DNA of 64,000 nt from Candidatus Nosocomiicoccus stercorigallinarum (GCA_019119225.1 DWXM01000088.1:1-64000); one strand, 5' to 3'; shown: positions 23,252 to 31,864, counted from the first letter of the stretch. The notes: a model not told the origin generated them from the letters alone. A program made the numbers and translations.

Positions 23252-24940
23252 TTACCAAGCTTTAAACCCTGGTGATCCTGGAATATTTTCTGTGAAGATT
23301 TGTGAAACTGGAACTGTGTATGCAATTACGACTAAGAAAATCGTAATGATAATAAGTAATCTCCAGTTTTCAACCCAAGCAAGTGGTGCATCGCCATCAT
23401 CCATAAAGCGTGCGATTGGGAATTCTTCTACAGTATCAGATTTAGGTGTTCTAAGTGATAAGAAGAATGCGAAGAACGCTATAATAATTGCAATTAATAA
23501 GAATGATCCACCAATTGCTTGTAATAATTGATAGCTGATCCATTCTTGAGCTAACTCGTGTCCACCATATTCAGAGAATGTTGAACGTCGTGGTGCACCT
23601 TTAAGACCTGCTAAGTGCATTGCAAATGACATGATTCCCATTCCAAGTGCCCATGTATATGCTAACCATAGTCCTAGTGAGTTAGTAAGTTTTGTCATCT
23701 TACCGCCAACTAAGTGAGGAAGTAAGAACATCATTGCACCGAAGTAAGTTAATACAACTGGCGCACCTACTGTAATATGGAAATGTCCAACGACCCAAAT
23801 TGTGTTGTGAACGACTTGGTTCATTTGACCTGATGCGTTGATGATTCCACCAATACCACCTGGTACGAAGAATAACATACCAACAAATGGTAATACGAAT
23901 CTTGAATCATTCCATGGTAACTTCTTAAACCAATCAAATAATCCTGTTGCACCTTTTTTACGTCCATATGTTTCAAATGAAGCAAATAAGCTAAATGCAG
24001 TAATTAATGATGGAACAATTACCATAAATGTAAGAACTACTTGTAGACCTTTCCAGAATGCGTCAATACCTGGTTCTACTAATTGGTGGTGAATACCAAC
24101 TGGAATAGAGAAGAATAAAAATAAGACGAAACTAAGTCTTGCAAGTTTATCTGAAAAACCTTTAACTCCGATAATTTTAGGTAATACTGCGTACCATACC
24201 ATGTATGCTGGTAATAACCAGAAGTATACGAGTGCGTGTCCAAAGTACCAGAATAACGTACGTGTAAGTTTAACGTTAACTGTATCGATTAATCCGAATG
24301 ACCAAGGGATAAGTTGAGTTAACGCTGATGCTGCGACACCGATGGTACATACGTACCACATGACGTTGTTAATAGCAACAAAATATGCAATCGTAGGTGT
24401 TTTTTGACCTGGATTTTGTTTTCTCCATCTAAAATAACGCTTTGTCTGAGCACCTGTTGCAATCCATGTACCTACGATGACGAGTGTTAACCCAACATAG
24501 AAGAGACCGTGTGCTTGTAGTGGTGCGTAAAATGTGTAAAGTACTGAAGCTTGGTTTGTTAAGATCATTGCTGCTGCCATTAACACACCAATTGTCATTA
24601 GCCAAAAACCAATCCAACCTGCTTTTCTTTCACCGTCAGTTAAGCCGCCCATTGATCTTGAAACAGCCGCTGTTTGGAAACCAACAATAAAGAAGAATGT
24701 GAGTACTAATGCTAAAATTACACCGTGTAGTGTTAAGATTTGGTAATATCCGATACCTAGTGGTAATTCAAAATATCCCGAACGTACGAACGTTTGTAAT
24801 GCGCCTGCAGTACCACCGATTACTAATGCGAGTATTACCCAAATCATATTTGCTAATACTAATTTAGAATCTTTTTTATTAATTACAGTATCTGCTGAAT
24901 ACACTTCGTTTTGTGTTGTATTTAGATAAGATTTAGCCAT
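23252..24940 (-). CDS. cbaA: ba3-type (B-family) cytochrome c oxidase subunit I
   Basis: 562 aa heme-copper oxidase subunit I: LTLHGVILALVLTFFF, WYFGHALVYFWLLPAYMVWYAVLP, VGHFHITVG. Confidence 0.9.
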   Translation of the reverse strand: MAKSYLNTTQNEVYSADTVINKKDSKLVLANMIWVILALVIGGTAGALQTFVRSGYFELPLGIGYYQILTLHGVILALVLTFFFIVGFQTAAVSRSMGGLTDGERKAGWIGFWLMTIGVLMAAAMILTNQASVLYTFYAPLQAHGLFYVGLTLVIVGTWIATGAQTKRYFRWRKQNPGQKTPTIAYFVAINNVMWYVCTIGVAASALTQLIPWSFGLIDTVNVKLTRTLFWYFGHALVYFWLLPAYMVWYAVLPKIIGVKGFSDKLARLSFVLFLFFSIPVGIHHQLVEPGIDAFWKGLQVVLTFMVIVPSLITAFSLFASFETYGRKKGATGLFDWFKKLPWNDSRFVLPFVGMLFFVPGGIGGIINASGQMNQVVHNTIWVVGHFHITVGAPVVLTYFGAMMFLLPHLVGGKMTKLTNSLGLWLAYTWALGMGIMSFAMHLAGLKGAPRRSTFSEYGGHELAQEWISYQLLQAIGGSFLLIAIIIAFFAFFLSLRTPKSDTVEEFPIARFMDDGDAPLAWVENWRLLIIITIFLVVIAYTVPVSQIFTENIPGSPGFKAW

Positions 24941-25422
24941 TATTCTTCACTCCCGACAACTTTAATTACTGAAGTCATATCAGTGTGACCTGTACCACAG
25001 TATTCGTTACATACAACTAAGAATTCTCCTTCTTTGTTGAATGTTGTATGATATTTAGAAATTAATCCTGGTTCTGCCATCATATTGATGTTTGTTTTCG
25101 CTACTTCAAAACCATGAATTACGTCAGGAGTTGTAACCATAACACGTACTCTTGACCCTTTAGGAATTTCTACTTCTGTAGGTTCATATCTAAACATACT
25201 TGCTACCATGTATAGATCATAATCAAAACCTTCTTCTTTTGATTCATAGAGTCCAGGTTCTTTAAATCTTTCATCATCTCTTACGTGATCAGGGTTAATC
25301 GTTTCAATCCCTGATGCAGCAGGTGAGTGGCCTTGGTGAACTGCTGAAATTCCTAAAATTACAAGGAATAAGATTAAAGCTCCAGTTCCAAAGCTTAGCC
25401 ATATCTTTTCATACTTGTGCAT
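24940..25422 (-). CDS. cbaB: ba3-type cytochrome c oxidase subunit II
   Basis: CuA motif CNEYCGTGHTDM and PDVIHGF; single N-terminal TM. Confidence 0.9.
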   Translation of the reverse strand: MHKYEKIWLSFGTGALILFLVILGISAVHQGHSPAASGIETINPDHVRDDERFKEPGLYESKEEGFDYDLYMVASMFRYEPTEVEIPKGSRVRVMVTTPDVIHGFEVAKTNINMMAEPGLISKYHTTFNKEGEFLVVCNEYCGTGHTDMTSVIKVVGSEE

Positions 25423-25440
25423 TTATTTCACCTTTCCTTT

Positions 25441-25620
25441 TTACATTCTTTCCATAAATAACATAAATACGCCTAGCCAAGAAATTAGCATTAAAGCACC
25501 GAGTGTCATTGTCATAAAGAAAGTACCTCTTAAATCGAGTTTATGTACATCTTCACTCACGCTCTTTTCATGATCGACTGTTTGATCATGCTGAGGTTTA
25601 ACAATTTTTTTATCAGCCAT
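25441..25620 (-). CDS. Small single-TM oxidase subunit (subunit IIa/CbaD-like)
   Basis: 59 aa MADKKIVKPQ...FMTMTLGALMLISWLGVFMLFMERM directly upstream of cbaB; ATG 25620 after ggaaggtg. Confidence 0.75.
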   Translation of the reverse strand: MADKKIVKPQHDQTVDHEKSVSEDVHKLDLRGTFFMTMTLGALMLISWLGVFMLFMERM

Positions 25621-25682
25621 ATATTTCACCTTCCAATATTGTTGTTTATAACAATATTGTATTGTATTTACTTCTATAAAAA

Positions 25683-25698
25683 AGTGATAAAAGTCACA
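25683..25698. promoter_or_regulatory. Fnr/Crp-like operator 1 (oxidase side)
   Basis: AGTGA-TAAAAG-TCACA; xGTGA-N6-TCAC palindrome. Confidence 0.7.
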
Positions 25699-25794
25699 CT
25701 TCGACATATATTTGTAACAATTTTAAGCTTTCAATAGAGAACTAAAACATAATCGTTGTTATTGACGACTTACAATGAAATTTTCTATCAATAA

Positions 25795-25810
25795 AGTGAT
25801 AAAAGTCACT
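25795..25810. promoter_or_regulatory. Fnr/Crp-like operator 2 (regulator side)
   Basis: AGTGA-TAAAAG-TCACT; the 17-mer AAAGTGATAAAAGTCAC is identical to that at operator 1. Confidence 0.7.
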
Positions 25811-25848
25811 AAATATGGTAGTATAAAAACAATAGGGAAGTGATATTC

Positions 25849-26544
25849 TTGTCAAATTCTCCAACATTCAAGCCAAAATTAATTATTGATTATATAAAGA
25901 AAAATGGCATAGAGATGCATGTTAATAAAAATGAATTTATATTTCACTCTGGTGACTTAACGAATTACATATATGTAATTGAATCCGGTGAAGTATTAGT
26001 ATTAAGAATACAAGATGATGGATCAGAAAATGCGATTCACTTTTTAAAAGATGACTGCATATTTGGTGCGGTCACTTTATATTGCGGACCGAAACAGCAT
26101 ACGTCGTTTGCGAAATCTAAAACTGAAGTTTTATTACATAAAATTGAAAAGAATAAGTTTGAAGAAAAAGTGTTAAATGATAGTCGATTTACTAAAGAGT
26201 GGATGAGATGGTTAGAAATTGAAAGGTTAAGACACTCCTCAAAACTAAGAGACATGCTAATGTACGGTAAAATGGGTGCTTTAGCAAGTGTCATTGTCAG
26301 GCTATCAAATTCATTTGGTGTAAGTACTAAAAAAGGAATTGTTATTGATACAAAACTAACTAACCAAGAACTTGCAATGCTTGCTGGAACTTCTAGAGAG
26401 GTTGTAAACCGTTATTTAAAAGAATTATCAAAAGAAGGGATTATAGAGGTAAATAGAAAAGTAATTACAGTTACACATATGAAAAAATTAAAGCATATTA
26501 TTAATTGTGAAAACTGTGATATCAATTTATGTCAGATTTACTAA
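25849..26544 (+). CDS. fnr: Crp/Fnr family regulator, Bacillus-type Fnr (C-terminal Fe-S cysteine motif)
   Basis: cNMP-like fold, HTH LAMLAGTSREVVNRYLKELSKEGII, C-terminus INCENCDINLCQIY (C-x2-C-x4-C); TTG 25849 preferred start after GGGAAGTG. Confidence 0.82.
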   Translation: MSNSPTFKPKLIIDYIKKNGIEMHVNKNEFIFHSGDLTNYIYVIESGEVLVLRIQDDGSENAIHFLKDDCIFGAVTLYCGPKQHTSFAKSKTEVLLHKIEKNKFEEKVLNDSRFTKEWMRWLEIERLRHSSKLRDMLMYGKMGALASVIVRLSNSFGVSTKKGIVIDTKLTNQELAMLAGTSREVVNRYLKELSKEGIIEVNRKVITVTHMKKLKHIINCENCDINLCQIY

Positions 26545-26553
26545 TCAATAAAA

Positions 26554-26582
26554 TTGCTTCCAAATAATGGTTGTGCTACTAT
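26554..26582 (+). promoter_or_regulatory. Promoter of 6S RNA
   Basis: TTGCTT (26554-26559) - 17 nt - TACTAT (26577-26582) with extended -10 TGc. Confidence 0.55.
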
Positions 26583-26588
26583 TAATTT

Positions 26589-26781
26589 AAGAGAAGCACC
26601 TGATGAGTGCGTGCTGTGTCGGCTTCATTTTGACCTAACACCTATATAAAAGGGAGCTTGGCGTTCAAATATGATTGACATGCCCTATAAGGGACTTCAT
26701 GAGTATTTGACAGAGCACCCACCTGCACAAAGCAGGCCAAATAATCCGACAACTACACACGGCTATATCGGATGCTTCATT
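26589..26781 (+). ncRNA. ssrS: 6S RNA
   Basis: About 190 nt, non-coding; closing stem GAAGCA (26593-26598)/TGCTTC (26773-26778), inner TGTCGG/CCGACA, central bubble with CACCCACCTGCacaaaGCAGG hairpin; promoter upstream and terminator downstream. Confidence 0.7.
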
Positions 26782-26809
26782 AGACAGTCACTTTGTGGCT
26801 GTCTTTTTA
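26782..26809 (+). terminator. Terminator after 6S RNA
   Basis: AGACAGTCACtttGTGGCTGTCTTTTT. Confidence 0.8.
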
Positions 26810-26898
26810 AAATTCTATTAATTTACTATTTAAAAATTATAATATTATGTTAAGATATTGGAGTAGTAATTTGAAGGTGAAAGGTTGCGTGATCTTTG

Positions 26899-27027
26899 AT
26901 GTCAGTAAAAGGGTTACTGTTTAAGAGAAAACAAAAGTTAAATTCTAAAAATGCATCTAAATCATGTGATTTACTTAAAAAAAGAAAAGAATTAAAAAAA
27001 CAAATTAACAATAATATGTTAACTTAA
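26899..27027 (+). CDS. Small basic protein, 42 aa (not in supplied ORF track)
   Basis: MSVKGLLFKRKQKLNSKNASKSCDLLKKRKELKKQINNNMLT; ends right at a terminator; upstream gaaggtgaaagg. Confidence 0.45.
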   Translation: MSVKGLLFKRKQKLNSKNASKSCDLLKKRKELKKQINNNMLT

Positions 27028-27058
27028 AACGCGATCACTTTAGTGATCGCGTTTTTTT
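27026..27058. terminator. Bidirectional terminator
   Basis: AAAACGCGATCACT-tt-AGTGATCGCGTTTTTTT. Confidence 0.85.
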
Positions 27059-28325
27059 AATACTTATTAAATGGCTTTAAATTTTTATACGTTTCATTTA
27101 AGAAGCTTTCGTATTTTGAAGTACCATCATCTTTAAAATATTGTTTATGTTTTAAAGAGTCTGGTAAATATTGTTGCTTGACGATGTTGTTGTTATAGTC
27201 ATGTGGGTTTTTATAACCGATTGAGTTTCCGAGTTCTTTTGCACCCTTATAATGTCCGTCTTTTAAATGTTTTGGGACAACACCGATATGACCTTTTCTT
27301 ATATCACTAAGTGCGTTATCGATACTTTTAATTGTCGTATTTGATTTTGGAGATAACGCTAAATCAATGACAGCCATCGATAATGGAATTCTCGCTTCTG
27401 GGAATCCGAGACGTTCAGCTGCAATAATCGCGTCTAACGTTCTACCTGGAAGCTGAGGATTACTAAGTCCAACATCTTCGTAACCGATGACGAGTAAACG
27501 TCTTGCAATTGTGACGAGATCTCCGGCTTCAATAAGTCTACCTAGATAATGGAGAGCTGCATCAACGTCACTACCACGAATAGACTTTTGAAACGCACTC
27601 ATAACATCGTAATGCTCATCTCCATCTTTATCGTGTATAAATTGACTCTGCTGCATCGTATCTCTCGCATCTTCTAACGTGACATGAATAGAGTCTTTTG
27701 TATCACTTAATACTGCAAGTTCTAAACCGTTTAAGGCACTTCTAATATCTCCATTTGAAGCTTTCACAAAATGTTCTAACGCATCATCATCGAGCGTGAT
27801 ATCTATACTACCAAGCCCACGGTCTTTATCTTCTAGTGCACGTGTAATTCCTCTTTTAATATCATCATCGTTTAGTGGATGTAGTTCAAAAATTTGTGTT
27901 CTTGAGCGAATGGCTGGATTAATTGCATGATAAGGATTTGAAGTTGTTGCACCGATTAACACAATTTTTCCGCTTTCTAAATGCGGGAGTAGAAAGTCCT
28001 GCTTTGCTTTATCGAGACGATGGATTTCGTCGAGCATTAATATGACACTACCACTCATATCTGCTTCTAATATAATTTTTTCAATATCCTTTTTTGAACT
28101 CGATACAGCATTTAACGTTCTAAATTTATATTTCGTGCTTCCAGCTAACGCACTTGCGATACTTGTTTTACCAATACCTGGTGGTCCGTAAAGTATCATT
28201 GATTGTAATCTTTTTGCTTGGACCATACGTCTAATAATCCCTTTTTCCCCGACGAGATGATCTTGACCGAGTACTTCATCAATAGTTTTTGGACGCATGC
28301 GAAAACTTAAAGGTTCATTTGACAT
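27057..28325 (-). CDS. rarA: Replication-associated recombination protein RarA (AAA ATPase)
   Basis: YGPPGIGKTSIASALA, LDEIHRLDKAKQD; ATG at 28325 (MSNEPLSFRMRP). Confidence 0.95.
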   Translation of the reverse strand: MSNEPLSFRMRPKTIDEVLGQDHLVGEKGIIRRMVQAKRLQSMILYGPPGIGKTSIASALAGSTKYKFRTLNAVSSSKKDIEKIILEADMSGSVILMLDEIHRLDKAKQDFLLPHLESGKIVLIGATTSNPYHAINPAIRSRTQIFELHPLNDDDIKRGITRALEDKDRGLGSIDITLDDDALEHFVKASNGDIRSALNGLELAVLSDTKDSIHVTLEDARDTMQQSQFIHDKDGDEHYDVMSAFQKSIRGSDVDAALHYLGRLIEAGDLVTIARRLLVIGYEDVGLSNPQLPGRTLDAIIAAERLGFPEARIPLSMAVIDLALSPKSNTTIKSIDNALSDIRKGHIGVVPKHLKDGHYKGAKELGNSIGYKNPHDYNNNIVKQQYLPDSLKHKQYFKDDGTSKYESFLNETYKNLKPFNKY

Positions 28326-28397
28326 TAGATTTTTCACCAACTTTTTCATTATGATATTATATATACTATATAACAAAAGTGCATCTGAGGTGAAGAA

Positions 28398-28811
28398 GTG
28401 AATATTTCAACAAAAGGCCGCTATGGTTTATATTTTATGAATGTGCTCGCTATAGAGTACGGAGTTAGAAAACGCTCTGTAAAATCAATTGCAAACGAAC
28501 GTGGAGTGAGTGATTTATATTTAGAGCAAATCGTTGCGTGTTTAAGAAGGGCAAATCTTGTAAAAAGTACACGCGGTGCATATGGAGGATATGAGTTAAA
28601 TTATCCACCAGATGAAATTACAGTACTCGATGTTTTTAAAGCAGTTGGTGAAAATATCGTAGCAATAGAATTAGATGATAAAGACACGAAAAATGAAAGA
28701 TTTTTATGGAAAAGAATTAGAGATGGAATTAGTGACGTGATTTCACATACGACACTTTATGATTTAATTAGTCAACCAGATGAATTTGATGATTATATGT
28801 TTTATATTTAA
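28398..28811 (+). CDS. cymR: Rrf2 family regulator, CymR-like
   Basis: MNISTKGRYGLYFMNVLA..., no Fe-S cysteine triad; between rarA and iscS cluster. Confidence 0.85.
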   Translation: MNISTKGRYGLYFMNVLAIEYGVRKRSVKSIANERGVSDLYLEQIVACLRRANLVKSTRGAYGGYELNYPPDEITVLDVFKAVGENIVAIELDDKDTKNERFLWKRIRDGISDVISHTTLYDLISQPDEFDDYMFYI

Positions 28812-28840
28812 AAAAACCTCCCAGTAAGGGAGGTTATCAC
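28811..28840. terminator. Bidirectional terminator cymR/ubiB
   Basis: AAAACCTCCCagtaaGGGAGGTT. Confidence 0.7.
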
Positions 28841-30513
28841 ATTCGTCCGCTTTTAAATATTGTAAATATGAGCCAACTAAACATTGCGATGGCGAGTATT
28901 GATCCTATCTCTATTACCGGGAGTTTAAATAATATAGAACCTTGTCCGAGCACAGAAGAGCCAATAATAATTCCCGCCATTAAAATTGACAGAGATAATA
29001 ATACAATTGAGAAAGAAATTCTATTTATCGTACGGTCAAGATGTCGTGCGATATTTTTTTCTTGTTTTAACTCAAACATTACTGGAAGATGCTTTTCACC
29101 TAAACCTTTAGAAAATTGGTGTAAATTTTGTAGAGATTCTTCAATTAAAGTCGTGAGTAGTACCCAGTCAGAAAGCTTATTTTCTGCGATGTTTTTAGGG
29201 TTTAATCGTTTAATGAGTAAACTTTTACCAAACGGCTCAGCGACTGTTAAGATGCTGTAATTTTTGTCTAACATTTCAATATTTCCTTCTAAGGTAATGA
29301 GTGTTTTAGCGAGTAGTGTGAAGTCTTTTGGTAAGTGAATATGATATTTGTTTGTAATTGCAAATAAATCTCTGACTGCGTCGCTAAACTCTAAGTCTTT
29401 AAGTGGAATATCGTAATACTTATCTTGCATAAGTTCAGCTTCTTTATATAACTCATTTACGTCGACGCCATCTGGAACGACACCCATTTGTACAATTGAT
29501 CGAACGACTTTTTTAGAGTTTTTTTGCATTAGTCCGATAAGTAAACTACCAAAGTTTTGTTTGATATCTTCAGTGAGTTTTCCAACCATTCCAAAGTCTA
29601 TAAAACCAACTTTACCATCGTTTGTGACGACAATATTACCTGGATGAATATCTGCATGGAAAAATCCATATTCAAAAATTTGGGTAAATAAAGTACGTGC
29701 TAACGTATCAGCGATATGATAGCGGTCGTATCCTTTTTCATCGAGTAGTTTAGTATTACGGATTGAATATCCATCAAAATATTCCATTGTAAGAATTGTC
29801 TTATTAGATAATGTGCTATAAACATGTGGAAATGTTACAGTATCGTTTCCTTTAAATTGACGTTTAATACGGTTAATATTTCTTGCTTCTATTGTATAGT
29901 CCATCTCTTGAATAATCGCTTGAGATAATTCTTCAACGATGTCCGTCACTTGATATTGTTTCGCCCAGTTAAAATTATTTTCAGCAACTTGAGCAATTGT
30001 TGATAAAATTTCTAAATCCGTACGTATATTTCTTTCGATATTTGGTCGCTGGACTTTTATCGCGACAACTTCTCCAGTTTTTAACACTGCACGGTGGACT
30101 TGTCCAATTGACGCAGAACCGAGTGGTTCATCTTCAAATATTAAAAATGTATCTTCAATATTTATGTCTAAATTCGTCTCTATTAGCTCTTTTGCGATGT
30201 CACTAGAAAATGGAGGCACTTCACTTTGAAGTTTTTCTAATTCTTTAATAAATGATTCAGGTAAAATATCTCCTCGTGTACTTGCAATCTGGCCAAGTTT
30301 CACATATGCTGGACCTGCTTTTTCTAAAAATATTCGAATACGTTCAGCAATTGTTTTATCTTCTTGTTGTGGTGTCTTATTAAATAGTCGTCTTGGCAAA
30401 CTAAGTAAATTATCTAATCCACTTTCTTCGATAATAAAGCCGAGTCCACTTTTAGAAAAGAGGATCGCAATTTCTCTAAAGCGGTTAATATATTTAATTT
30501 GATTTCGTATCAT
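28837..30513 (-). CDS. ABC1/UbiB family atypical kinase
   Basis: KLGQIASTRGDILP (KxGQ), GSASIGQVHRA (A-rich loop), FFHADIHPGNI, DFGMVG; C-terminal TM pair; start ATG 30513. Confidence 0.92.
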   Translation of the reverse strand: MIRNQIKYINRFREIAILFSKSGLGFIIEESGLDNLLSLPRRLFNKTPQQEDKTIAERIRIFLEKAGPAYVKLGQIASTRGDILPESFIKELEKLQSEVPPFSSDIAKELIETNLDINIEDTFLIFEDEPLGSASIGQVHRAVLKTGEVVAIKVQRPNIERNIRTDLEILSTIAQVAENNFNWAKQYQVTDIVEELSQAIIQEMDYTIEARNINRIKRQFKGNDTVTFPHVYSTLSNKTILTMEYFDGYSIRNTKLLDEKGYDRYHIADTLARTLFTQIFEYGFFHADIHPGNIVVTNDGKVGFIDFGMVGKLTEDIKQNFGSLLIGLMQKNSKKVVRSIVQMGVVPDGVDVNELYKEAELMQDKYYDIPLKDLEFSDAVRDLFAITNKYHIHLPKDFTLLAKTLITLEGNIEMLDKNYSILTVAEPFGKSLLIKRLNPKNIAENKLSDWVLLTTLIEESLQNLHQFSKGLGEKHLPVMFELKQEKNIARHLDRTINRISFSIVLLSLSILMAGIIIGSSVLGQGSILFKLPVIEIGSILAIAMFSWLIFTIFKSGRM

Positions 30514-30607
30514 AGAATATCCTTCCAATCTAAATCAAGATGATGAAACGATCAAAAAGTGCTAAAATAATATTTAAAGATTTTATAAATGAAGATAGGT
30601 GAAAATA

Positions 30608-30706
30608 TTGCGCGAACTGTTGTTTGTTATTGCACCCATTTTAATTATCCAAGTCATATTCTTTAGTGGTCTAATTTACTTTATTTTAACAAAAAGAAAG
30701 CAATAA
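30608..30706 (+). CDS. Small single-TM protein, 32 aa (not in supplied ORF track)
   Basis: TTG start with AGGTG SD: MRELLFVIAPILIIQVIFFSGLIYFILTKRKQ. Confidence 0.5.
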   Translation: MRELLFVIAPILIIQVIFFSGLIYFILTKRKQ

Positions 30707-30730
30707 GGGTGACCCTTATTGCTTTTTATT
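30698..30730. terminator. Bidirectional terminator overlapping both coding 3' ends
   Basis: AAAGCAATAAGGG-tga-CCCTTATTGCTTTTTA. Confidence 0.8.
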
Positions 30731-31720
30731 ATACTCCTTAACGACATCTTCAAATAATTTGTAGCTTTTTATAAATGCATCTGTGTCGTAAATCGCTGTA
30801 GCTGCGATAATTTCGTCCGCATTATATTCTTCTTGGAATGCTTCTAAATCTCTAAGTGCTTTTTCTTTATCACCAAGAATTTGAACTGGGAATCTTGTTT
30901 GAATAATTTCTTTATGTTGCATTGACCATATATCATCCATATTTGTCACTGGGCGTTTCATTGGTCCGCGGTGATTTGTAATCATACCAAAGACATTTTG
31001 ATAATGGCTTGTTACAACGTATTCAGCTTCTTCTTGTGTATCTTGAACACAGACGTTTAAGCATGCCATTTTGTATGGTTCTTTTAATTGTTCGCTCGGT
31101 TGGAAGTTTCGTTCGTATATTTCAAATGCTTCTTTCATCATTGCTGGTGCGAAGTGAGCCGCAAATGCATATGGTAATCCTAACTTAGCTGCAATGTGTG
31201 CAGAATCTGTTGAACTACCGAGTACATATAATGGCACATTTGTATTTAAACCAGGGTTTGCAATGACATGAGCTTCTTTATCTGATAAAAAGAATTGTAA
31301 TTCACGGATTTCATCTTCAAAGTTAAACATGCCTTGGTGGTTTCCTCGGCGAATGGCGTTTGCTGTTACTTGGTCAGTGCCTGGTGCACGTCCAAGACCA
31401 ATATCTAAGCGGTCGCCAAATAATTCATACATCGTTCCGAATTCTTCAGCAACGATATACGGTGTATGGTTAGGTAACATGACACCACCACTTCCAACGC
31501 GGATTCTGTTAGTATGTTGTAACGTATATTGAATTAGTAGACGTGTCGCACTTGAAGCGATTGACTTCATATTGTGGTGTTCACTAATCCAGTAGCGTTC
31601 GTAAGTTGTGTGGTCGAGTTCTTCAGCTAAAAGACGCATACGAGTAAACGCATCTTTAGAATCGTACCCTTCACGCACATAAACTAAGTTTAATACTGAA
31701 ATTTTTAAATCTTTATTCAC
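30716..31720 (-). CDS. LLM class (luciferase-like) flavin-dependent oxidoreductase
   Basis: ERYWISEHHNMKSIASSA, RIRVGSGGVMLPNHTPYIVAEEFGTMYELFGDRLDIGLGRAPGTD. Confidence 0.92.
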   Translation of the reverse strand: MNKDLKISVLNLVYVREGYDSKDAFTRMRLLAEELDHTTYERYWISEHHNMKSIASSATRLLIQYTLQHTNRIRVGSGGVMLPNHTPYIVAEEFGTMYELFGDRLDIGLGRAPGTDQVTANAIRRGNHQGMFNFEDEIRELQFFLSDKEAHVIANPGLNTNVPLYVLGSSTDSAHIAAKLGLPYAFAAHFAPAMMKEAFEIYERNFQPSEQLKEPYKMACLNVCVQDTQEEAEYVVTSHYQNVFGMITNHRGPMKRPVTNMDDIWSMQHKEIIQTRFPVQILGDKEKALRDLEAFQEEYNADEIIAATAIYDTDAFIKSYKLFEDVVKEYNKKQ

Positions 31721-31864
31721 TTTAATCTCTCCTTTTTTATCTTCATCTAACTTACAAGAGATATGATTATTTTTCTAAAGAAACGACTTAGAGCACTCGA
31801 CTATATTTATCGTTTTAAAAATGGTAAAATCTCTACTGAATCTAGTTTTTAAAGGAGAAGTGTC

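Noticed and set aside
26671-26853. 60-aa ORF MIDMPYKGLHEYLTEHPP...
   Set aside because: Lies inside the 6S RNA structure and its terminator; no SD, composition driven by RNA hairpins.
23252-31720. Genomic island or prophage at the oxidase/UbiB region
   Set aside because: No integrase, transposase, tRNA, direct repeats or evident composition shift; genes are separated by ordinary terminators.
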